Assembly (NCBI GenBank): GCA_021810175.1 | Contig: JAJZJJ010000185.1 | Location: 1 to 6,278, forward strand | Direction: 5' to 3' | Length of the DNA stretch: 6,278 nt | Source of the DNA: Acidobacteriota bacterium | GTDB lineage: Bacteria > Acidobacteriota > Terriglobia > Terriglobales > Acidobacteriaceae | Part shown: positions 1-5,295 of the stretch, in pieces | How positions within the stretch are numbered: the first letter of the stretch is position 1 | Layout: the number at the start of each line of letters is the position of its first letter | Notes under the pieces: model-generated | Told to the model about the DNA's origin: nothing | The model's database searches: none | Seen by the model: only the letters and a program-made list of their open reading frames with translations | Translations under genes and position numbers: made by a program

Positions 1-1
1 C

Positions 2-754
2 GAACTGGCATGGACGGTCATCCCCATCCTGATCGTCGTGGTCCTCTTCCTTACCACGGCCCGCATCATCTTCGCCATTCAGAACGCGCCCAAGCCCAAG
101 GACGCCCTGAACGTTACCGTCATCGCACATCAGTTCTGGTGGGAGTTCCGCTATCCAAGCCTGGGCATCGTTACCGCGAACGAGCTGCATGTGCCCGTCA
201 GTACGGCGGGACATCCGCTGCCGGTCTACCTGCACCTCCTTTCGGCTGATGTCGATCACAGCTTCTGGGTGCCGGAGCTCGCCGGCAAGACGGATCTGAT
301 TCCCAACCACCCCAATGAAACCTGGATTGAGCCGACGCATACCGGCCTCTATCTCGGTCAGTGCGCTCAGTTCTGCGGCACCGAACACGCGAAAATGCTC
401 CTCCGTGTCTACGTGCAGACGCCGGCTCAGTTTGCCGCCTGGGTAAAAAACCAGCAGCAGCCCGCCGTGGAAGATCCTGCCGTTGCGACTGGGCGCCAGA
501 TCTTCCAGACCAACGCCTGCACCAACTGCCACACCATCCGCGGAACCTCGGCCGACGGAACCTTTGGGCCGGACCTCACCCACCTGGCCAGTCGCGACAC
601 CATCGCTTCCGGCGCGGTTAAAAACACCCCGCAAAATCTATTCAAGTGGATCAAAGACCCCGACTCACTGAAGCCGGGATGCCTCATGCCGGCCATGCAG
701 CTCAGCGATAAACAGATTCACGAGCTCGTGGCATATCTTTCCACCCTTCACTAA
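2..754 (+). CDS. coxB: Cytochrome c oxidase subunit II with fused cytochrome c domain (caa3 type), 5' partial
   Basis: Subunit II of a caa3-type oxidase; it takes electrons into CuA and passes them to haem a of subunit I. The reading frame is open at the left edge, so the signal peptide, first helix and true start lie outside. The 250 visible residues begin inside the second membrane helix (LAWTVIPIL, about residues 2-24). The aromatic cytochrome-entry patch QFWWEF is at 44-49. CuA ligands are all present: H86, C121, C125, H129 and M132 in CxxxCxxxHxxM. The residue between the two cysteines is Q123, where most A-type oxidases have the Glu that also binds Mg/Mn. After a short linker comes a class I cytochrome c domain (about 162-250) with haem motif CTNCH (C173, C176, H177) and probable axial Met M229 in LMPAM (M232 is the alternative). 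A quinol oxidase is excluded by the intact CuA site. The gene ends 17 bases before coxA. Confidence 0.96.
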   Translation, partial: ELAWTVIPILIVVVLFLTTARIIFAIQNAPKPKDALNVTVIAHQFWWEFRYPSLGIVTANELHVPVSTAGHPLPVYLHLLSADVDHSFWVPELAGKTDLIPNHPNETWIEPTHTGLYLGQCAQFCGTEHAKMLLRVYVQTPAQFAAWVKNQQQPAVEDPAVATGRQIFQTNACTNCHTIRGTSADGTFGPDLTHLASRDTIASGAVKNTPQNLFKWIKDPDSLKPGCLMPAMQLSDKQIHELVAYLSTLH

Positions 755-761
755 TTTCATC

Positions 762-765
762 AGGA
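762..765 (+). promoter_or_regulatory. Ribosome binding site for coxA
   Basis: AGGA lies six bases before the ATG at 772, in the 17-base gap after coxB. The gap holds nothing else and is too short for a promoter plus leader, so coxA is read from the upstream transcript. Confidence 0.6.
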
Positions 766-771
766 CGAAGA

Positions 772-2466
772 ATGGCGGACCATACCTTACCGGCACCGGG
801 AGCTATCGACATCACGCCGCCACGGCGCAGGCTCGGCACGTCGCTGGAGTGGCTGCACGGCTGGGTGGTGACGGTCGACCACAAGCGGCTGGGCATCCTG
901 TACATCGTCTATGCGCTGTTTTTCATGGCCGTTGCCGGCACTGAAGCGCTCACGATGCGGCTGCAGCTCGCGCAGCCGAATGGCAATGTCGTCTCTCCGG
1001 GAATCTACAACAGCCTCTTCACCATGCATGGCACCACGATGGTCTTCCTCGTGGGCATGCCCATCCTTTTCGGAATCGCCAACTACCTCGTGCCCCTCAT
1101 GATCGGCGCGCGCGATATGGCATTCCCCCGGCTCAACGCCTTCAGCTTCTGGCTGACGGCCTTCGGCGGCATCCTGCTCTACTACAGCTACCTCGGCGGA
1201 TTCGGCCTGTACGGCATGGGCAACGCCCCGGACGTCGGCTGGTGGGCGTATGCGCCGCTCAGCACTCGCCCCTATTCCATCGGCACCACCATGGATTACT
1301 GGGCGCTGGCGCTGATCGTCAGCGGCTTCGGCACTCTGGGGACCGCCATCAACATCGTCGCCACCACCATCAGCATGCGCTGCCGCGGAATGACGCTGAT
1401 GCGCATGCCGCTTTTCGTGTGGCTCATGCTGGTGGTCAGCGGCCTCACCCTGATCACCATCACGCCCCTCACCGCCGCTCAGGTGATGCTGTTGCTGGAC
1501 CGCAACCTCGGCTCGCACTTCTTCGATGCCCAGGCCGGCGGCTCCGCCCTCATCTGGATGCACTTCTTCTGGATCTTCGGCCATCCCGAGGTCTATGTCC
1601 TCGTGCTGCCGGTCTTCGGTATCGCCAGCGAGATTATTCCCGTCTTCTCGCGGAAGGCGATCTTCGGATATCCGGCCATGGTCGCCGCCACGGTCGGCAT
1701 CGCCTTTGTCAGCCTCGGCGTTTGGGCCCACCATATGTTCACCGTCGGCATGACCTCGGTCAGCGACGCCTTCTTTGTCCTTTCCACCATGCTGGTCGGT
1801 ATCCCCACCGGCATCAAGATCTTCAACTGGCTGGCCACTCTGTGGGGCGGGAAGATCCAGTACAAAGTGGCGATGCTCTTCTGCATTGCCTTCCTCTTCC
1901 AGTTCCTCATCGCCGGTCTCACCGGCATCATGCTGGCCGTCGCTCCATGGGACTGGCAGCTCCATAACTCCTACTTTGTTATCGCCCACTTCCACTACGT
2001 TCTGGTCGGCGCAATTATCTTCAACATCTTCGCCGCGTTTTACTACTGGTTTCCCAAGGTCACCGGTCGCATGCTCAGCGAAACGCTCGGCAAGTGGCAC
2101 TTCTGGCTCTTCCTGCTGGGCTTCCACCTCACCTTCGACACCATGCACATCGTTGGTGTTCTCGGCATGCCGCGCTCGATCTACACCTATCAGGCCGATC
2201 GCGGATGGGGCACTCTGAACCTCATCATTACCGTCGGCGCCTTCATTCAGGGCATCGCCGTCATCATCTTCATCTGGAACATCATCCGTTCGCTCCGCCA
2301 CGGCGAAGTCGCCGGCAACGATCCCTGGGATGCCTGGACCCTCGAATGGGCCACCTCCTCCCCGCCGCCCGACTACAACTTTGCGACCGAACCGGTGGTC
2401 TATAGCCGCCGTCCCCTCTGGGATTTGAAACATCCGGACGATCCGGACTGGAAGTACGAGTCATGA
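772..2466 (+). CDS. coxA: Cytochrome c oxidase subunit I (haem-copper oxidase, A1 type)
   Basis: Catalytic subunit of the aa3-family oxidase: an integral membrane protein of about 12 helices that reduces O2 to water and pumps protons. It has 564 residues, a normal length for the bacterial family. Haem a ligands are H86 (TMHGTT) and H408; haem a3 ligand is H406 (AHFHYV). CuB ligands are H271, H320 and H321, with Y275 of GHPEVY as the expected His-Tyr cross-link partner. E273 in that motif marks the A1 subfamily. D-channel residues are kept (N104, D115, N122), as are K-channel residues T346 and K349 (PTGIK). One oddity is HNSYF at 398-402: where bovine H368-D369 bind Mg, this protein has H398-N399, so the Asp ligand is Asn. 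The hydrophilic C-terminal tail (about 520-564) is typical of caa3 enzymes. ATG at 772 follows AGGA; the stop overlaps the coxC start in ATGA. Confidence 0.98.
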   Translation: MADHTLPAPGAIDITPPRRRLGTSLEWLHGWVVTVDHKRLGILYIVYALFFMAVAGTEALTMRLQLAQPNGNVVSPGIYNSLFTMHGTTMVFLVGMPILFGIANYLVPLMIGARDMAFPRLNAFSFWLTAFGGILLYYSYLGGFGLYGMGNAPDVGWWAYAPLSTRPYSIGTTMDYWALALIVSGFGTLGTAINIVATTISMRCRGMTLMRMPLFVWLMLVVSGLTLITITPLTAAQVMLLLDRNLGSHFFDAQAGGSALIWMHFFWIFGHPEVYVLVLPVFGIASEIIPVFSRKAIFGYPAMVAATVGIAFVSLGVWAHHMFTVGMTSVSDAFFVLSTMLVGIPTGIKIFNWLATLWGGKIQYKVAMLFCIAFLFQFLIAGLTGIMLAVAPWDWQLHNSYFVIAHFHYVLVGAIIFNIFAAFYYWFPKVTGRMLSETLGKWHFWLFLLGFHLTFDTMHIVGVLGMPRSIYTYQADRGWGTLNLIITVGAFIQGIAVIIFIWNIIRSLRHGEVAGNDPWDAWTLEWATSSPPPDYNFATEPVVYSRRPLWDLKHPDDPDWKYES

Positions 2467-3053
2467 GCGCTATTCCTGTATCAGAGCCGCAGACGGAATG
2501 GGTCCTCCCTTCGCGGGGTCGGGTCGCGATGCTCTCGCTCCTTACGGGCGAATCGGCCATCTTTACCATTTTCGTCGTCGCCTACATCTTCTATATCGGG
2601 AAGAGCCTGACCGGACCCACCCCGCAGCAGGTTCTTGAAGTGCCGATTTTCAACACTGTCTGCCTGCTCTCCAGCAGCGTCACCATCTGGCTTTCAGAGC
2701 GGCAGCTGGAGCGCGGCCGAATCAAGGCCTTTGCCGCGCTCTGGGGTCTCACGATGGCGCTCGGCGCCATCTTCCTGGTCGGCACCGGGATCGAATGGAA
2801 GAAGCTCATCTATGTTGATGGCCTCACCATCCGCACCAACCTCTTCGGTACTACCTTCTATTCGCTGGTGGGGCTGCACGCCACCCACGTCGTCATCGGC
2901 CTCATCGGTCTTGGCGTCATCCTGATCTTCACGCTCACCGGCCATGTGAACGAAAAGCACTACGAGCGAATTCAGGTCTGGGCGATGTACTGGCACTTTG
3001 TCGACGCCGTCTGGGTCGTCGTTTTCACTGTCGTCTACATCATTGGAAGATAA
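2463..3053 (+). CDS. coxC: Cytochrome c oxidase subunit III
   Basis: Third core subunit of the oxidase, a membrane protein that packs against subunit I and supports proton uptake and stability. It has 196 residues, the short five-helix form common in bacterial caa3 oxidases; the first two helices of the seven-helix version are absent. Predicted helices are about 22-43, 60-77, 88-108, 131-157 and 173-193. Family landmarks are LLTGESAIF at 26-34, GTGIEW at 107-112 (conserved E111), FYSLVGLHATHVVIGL at 132-147, and the C-terminal YWHFVDAVWVVVF at 176-188. Its ATG overlaps the coxA stop by four bases (ATGA), indicating coupled translation; a weak GGAAG lies eight bases upstream inside coxA. No unusual residues noticed. 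Confidence 0.95.
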   Translation: MSAIPVSEPQTEWVLPSRGRVAMLSLLTGESAIFTIFVVAYIFYIGKSLTGPTPQQVLEVPIFNTVCLLSSSVTIWLSERQLERGRIKAFAALWGLTMALGAIFLVGTGIEWKKLIYVDGLTIRTNLFGTTFYSLVGLHATHVVIGLIGLGVILIFTLTGHVNEKHYERIQVWAMYWHFVDAVWVVVFTVVYIIGR

Positions 3054-3055
3054 AC

Positions 3056-3060
3056 AGGGA
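3056..3060 (+). promoter_or_regulatory. Ribosome binding site deciding the start at 3069
   Basis: AGGGA sits just after the coxC stop. It is eight bases from the ATG at 3069 but only two from the in-frame TTG at 3063, which favours ATG as the true start. Confidence 0.55.
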
Positions 3061-3068
3061 TATTGGGA

Positions 3069-3959
3069 ATGTCGGATACGACACAGCACGAATCGGGCCC
3101 GGCGCACGGCGACAGAATCCATCTGCCCGCCTCCACGCACTGGCCCATTGTCCTTGCCTTCGGTTGCACGCTTGCCGCCGCCGGCCTGGTGACGAATCTC
3201 TGGATCAGCGCTTTCGGCGCGGTCATCATGCTCTTTGGCTGCGTCGGCTGGTTCCGCGACGTCCTGCCGCATGAGGCCCACGAAGACGTGCCCGTGGTTA
3301 CCCAGAACATCGTCATCGCCACAACCCGCCCCACAGTCGAGAAGCTCGAGCTCGGTCCCGAGCATCGCCAGCACCTGCCTGTCGAAACCTATCCGGTTGT
3401 CAGCGGACTCAAGGGCGGCATCGCCGGCGGTATCGCCATGGTCATCCCCGCCGTCGTCTACGGGCTGCTCGCCCATGGCAGCATCTGGTATCCCATCAAT
3501 CTTCTGGGCGGTGCCGGGGTAGCTTTCTCGCATAATCCCACCACCGCCCAGATCGCCGCCTTCCACTGGAGTTGGCTGCTCATCGCGCTTTGCATCCACG
3601 CCACCACCTGCGTGCTCGTCGGCCTCCTCTATGGAGCCATGCTCCCCATGCTCCCGCGTCATCCGATCATTCTCGGCGGCATCATCGCTCCCCTCATCTG
3701 GACTGGATTGCTGCATTCCGCCATGGGAATCATGAATCCCGTGCTGGCCGCCCGCATTTCCTGGGGATGGTTTGCCGCTTCCCAGTTTGCCTTCGGGCTC
3801 GTGGCCGGCTGGATCGTATCGCGCGATTCCCGCCATCGCACCTCCCGCCATCTCCCCTTGTTCGTCCGCATGGGCATTGAAGCTCCAGGCCTCATGGAAG
3901 CGAATCCCGAAGCCGGACCGCGCCCCTCTGCCATCGATGACCCAAAGGAGAGTCACTAA
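3069..3959 (+). CDS. Six-helix membrane protein of the oxidase operon; subunit IV-like N-terminus, unknown C-terminal domain
   Basis: 296 residues from the ATG at 3069, chosen over the TTG two codons earlier on ribosome-site spacing. Helices 1 and 2 (about 25-42 and 46-62), introduced by STHWP and ending in GWFRD at 60-64, resemble the small two-helix subunit IV (CtaF/CoxD-like) of bacterial caa3 oxidases. A polar segment rich in His, Glu and Pro follows (about 64-112). Then come four more helices, about 115-135, 165-192, 199-221 and 230-250. This second half has glycine-rich packing (LKGGIAGGIAM at 114-124) and a loop GSIWYPINLLGGAG at 137-150. Membrane-embedded or near-membrane His residues include H166, H177 and H216. 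I do not recognise the second domain. No CxxCH motif or other cofactor signature is present. Its place between coxC and the two-haem cytochrome suggests a structural or assembly subunit of the oxidase, or a link to the cytochrome b/Rieske complex. The function is inferred from position only; the gene itself is well supported by frame and junctions. Confidence 0.85.
   Translation: MSDTTQHESGPAHGDRIHLPASTHWPIVLAFGCTLAAAGLVTNLWISAFGAVIMLFGCVGWFRDVLPHEAHEDVPVVTQNIVIATTRPTVEKLELGPEHRQHLPVETYPVVSGLKGGIAGGIAMVIPAVVYGLLAHGSIWYPINLLGGAGVAFSHNPTTAQIAAFHWSWLLIALCIHATTCVLVGLLYGAMLPMLPRHPIILGGIIAPLIWTGLLHSAMGIMNPVLAARISWGWFAASQFAFGLVAGWIVSRDSRHRTSRHLPLFVRMGIEAPGLMEANPEAGPRPSAIDDPKESH
3945..3950 (+). promoter_or_regulatory. 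Ribosome binding site for the two-haem cytochrome c gene
   Basis: AAGGAG, one of the strongest ribosome sites in the window, lies eight bases before the ATG at 3959 and inside the end of the preceding gene. It supports the TAATG junction, where stop and start share one base. Confidence 0.65.
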
Positions 3960-4663
3960 TGCGGCTTTACGCGGCCGCTGCCGCCGCCCTCTTTGCCATC
4001 GCCATCACCGGCTGCTCGCACGCCCCCGGCTATCCGCCTGCGGCGCCCCTTCCGCCGAGTCAGATCGCCAGCTTCAAAGTGCTCTACGGCACCAACTGCG
4101 CCGCCTGTCACGGTCCCACGGGGCAGGGCGGACCCGCCATGGATCTGGCTAATCCCAAGTTCCAGGGCCTCATCAGCGACGCTCAGATGCACGACATCAT
4201 CGCCAACGGCATGCATGGCACCGAAATGCCGCCGTGGGCCCAGTCCGCCGGTGGCATGCTCACCGACAAGCAGGTCGATGTCCTGGTGGCGGGCATGCGT
4301 AAGCGCTGGTACCGCCCCAATGCCTTCAACGGAGCCACGCCGCCGCCATTCGCCGCCGATAAGCCCGGAGATCCGAAGGCTGGCCAGCAGCTCTACCATG
4401 ACCGCTGCCTCTCCTGCCATACCGGGCCGGCCCGGCAGCAGGTCACCAGCCCCGTTTACCTCGCGCTGGTCAGTGACCAGGCTCTCCGCAGCATCATCAT
4501 CGCCGGACGTCCCGACATCGGTCAGCCGGACTGGCGGCACGATAATGGCCAGCCGCTGACGCCGCAGAACGTCGACGACATCGTTGCCTATCTGCATTCC
4601 CTGCGTAATCCGGATGCGGTCTCTGCCGCACCAACATCCATCCTCCCAGGAGATACGAAGTGA
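3959..4663 (+). CDS. Two-haem c-type cytochrome, predicted lipoprotein
   Basis: 234 residues. An N-terminal signal with Ala-rich core (4-15) ends in lipobox ITGC, so C19 should be lipidated and the protein membrane-tethered outside the inner membrane. Two cytochrome c domains follow. Domain 1 (about 34-115) has CAACH (C47, C50, H51) and axial M90 in GTEMPPW. Domain 2 (about 138-215) has CLSCH (C150, C153, H154), but no Met lies anywhere in it: the usual axial Met position, in GRPDxGMPD-like contexts of related proteins, is Q189 (IGQPDW). H194 nearby is the only obvious His alternative. The likely role is electron transfer from the Rieske/cytochrome b complex to the oxidase, standing in for cytochrome c1, which is not encoded here; this is inferred from position. 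The ATG overlaps the previous stop by one base (TAATG), and its own stop overlaps the Rieske start. Confidence 0.93.
   Translation: MRLYAAAAAALFAIAITGCSHAPGYPPAAPLPPSQIASFKVLYGTNCAACHGPTGQGGPAMDLANPKFQGLISDAQMHDIIANGMHGTEMPPWAQSAGGMLTDKQVDVLVAGMRKRWYRPNAFNGATPPPFAADKPGDPKAGQQLYHDRCLSCHTGPARQQVTSPVYLALVSDQALRSIIIAGRPDIGQPDWRHDNGQPLTPQNVDDIVAYLHSLRNPDAVSAAPTSILPGDTK
4648..4652 (+). promoter_or_regulatory. Ribosome binding site deciding the GTG start of the Rieske gene
   Basis: AGGAG followed by seven bases and then GTG at 4660. This placement, with the four-base GTGA overlap with the preceding stop, makes GTG the most likely start. The next in-frame Met is M37, beyond the twin-arginine motif. 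Confidence 0.65.
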
Positions 4664-5295
4664 GCGAGAGCCACAGCCCAAATCCACCCAGCACTGGCCC
4701 CAAAATCGGCCCCGCCAGTGAGCAGGCCAGCGACCGCGAAGGACCCCTGGTCGTCTCCCGCCGCTGGATGCTGATGAAGGCGGGTATTGCCCTCAACGCC
4801 GTTATCGGCGCAGCCCTCGCCATTCCCATCGTCCGTTATCTGCTGTGGCCCGTCCACCGCGATTCCTACTACAAGTCCTGGGTGTCCCTCGGCAGCATCG
4901 ACCAGTTCCCCGTCGGCCAGACCCGTCTGGCCACCTTCCGGCAGCCCTACACGCGCCCCTGGGACGGCCAGACCGAAGACATTCCCTGCTACGTCCGCCG
5001 CGTCGGCACGCAGAACTTCCAGGTCTTTGCCGTCAACTGCGCCCACCTCGGATGCCCGGTTCGCTGGTTCCCCCAGTCGCAGCTCTTCATGTGTCCCTGC
5101 CACGGCGGCGTCTACTACGCCAACGGCGACCGCGCCTCCGGGCCGCCCGAGCGCGGCCTCTTCCACTACGACCATAAAATCGTGAACGGTGCCCTCCAGA
5201 TCAACGCCGGCCAGATGCCCACTCTGTCCAATACCGCGAAGCTGGTCAACATTGCCGCACCTTCCAAAAACGGGGATTGCTCATGCCGCGGATAA
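4660..5295 (+). CDS. Rieske [2Fe-2S] iron-sulfur protein of a cytochrome bc/b6f-type complex
   Basis: Takes one electron from quinol at the Qo site of cytochrome b and passes it to a c-type cytochrome. It has 211 residues. A polar, Pro/Ser-rich N-terminus (1-30) precedes a twin-arginine motif SRRWMLMK at 33-40 and one membrane anchor (about 42-63), as in Tat-exported Rieske proteins. The cluster domain has box 1 CAHLGC (C127, H129, C132) and box 2 CPCHGG (C145, C147, H148). C127, H129, C145 and H148 should bind the cluster, and C132-C147 form the disulfide. A GPP loop follows at 161-163. The Ser of high-potential proteins (CPCHGS) is Gly here (G150), while the Tyr position is kept (Y152), suggesting a lower midpoint potential as in menaquinol systems. 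The C-terminus ends in CSCRG, with two extra cysteines (C207, C209) in the stretch overlapping the next gene. GTG start in a GTGA overlap. A stand-alone Rieske dioxygenase component is unlikely given the anchor and neighbours. Confidence 0.95.
   Translation: MSESHSPNPPSTGPKIGPASEQASDREGPLVVSRRWMLMKAGIALNAVIGAALAIPIVRYLLWPVHRDSYYKSWVSLGSIDQFPVGQTRLATFRQPYTRPWDGQTEDIPCYVRRVGTQNFQVFAVNCAHLGCPVRWFPQSQLFMCPCHGGVYYANGDRASGPPERGLFHYDHKIVNGALQINAGQMPTLSNTAKLVNIAAPSKNGDCSCRG
5272..5276 (+). promoter_or_regulatory. Ribosome binding site for cytochrome b gene, inside the Rieske gene
   Basis: GGGGA six bases before the ATG at 5283. It lies within the last codons of the Rieske gene and supports a 13-base overlap start for cytochrome b. 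Confidence 0.5.

Noticed and set aside
38..40. GTG as start of the subunit II gene
   Set aside because: The same frame continues upstream to the window edge through a typical subunit II second helix, so the gene is simply cut by the edge.
1242..1967. 241-residue + strand frame inside coxA
   Set aside because: Shadow frame of coxA with Arg/His/Pro-rich low-complexity translation.
787..2433. 548-residue open frame on the - strand opposite coxA
   Set aside because: It is in codon register with coxA, so antisense stops would need sense codons TTA, CTA or TCA, which are rare in this GC-rich gene. The translation is Asp/Glu/Gly/His-rich without any domain, and coxA is certain.
2..2466. bo3 quinol oxidase or cbb3 oxidase
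   Set aside because: Subunit II has all CuA ligands plus a haem c domain, and subunit I has the A1 GHPEVY motif with D- and K-channel residues; this fits caa3, not quinol or cbb3 types.
3063..3065. TTG as start of the six-helix gene
   Set aside because: Only two bases from the AGGGA ribosome site, while ATG at 3069 has proper eight-base spacing.
2694..3956. 420-residue open frame on the - strand opposite coxC and the six-helix gene
   Set aside because: Same explanation: it shares codon register with both sense genes, has biased acidic composition, and shows no recognisable domain or ribosome site.
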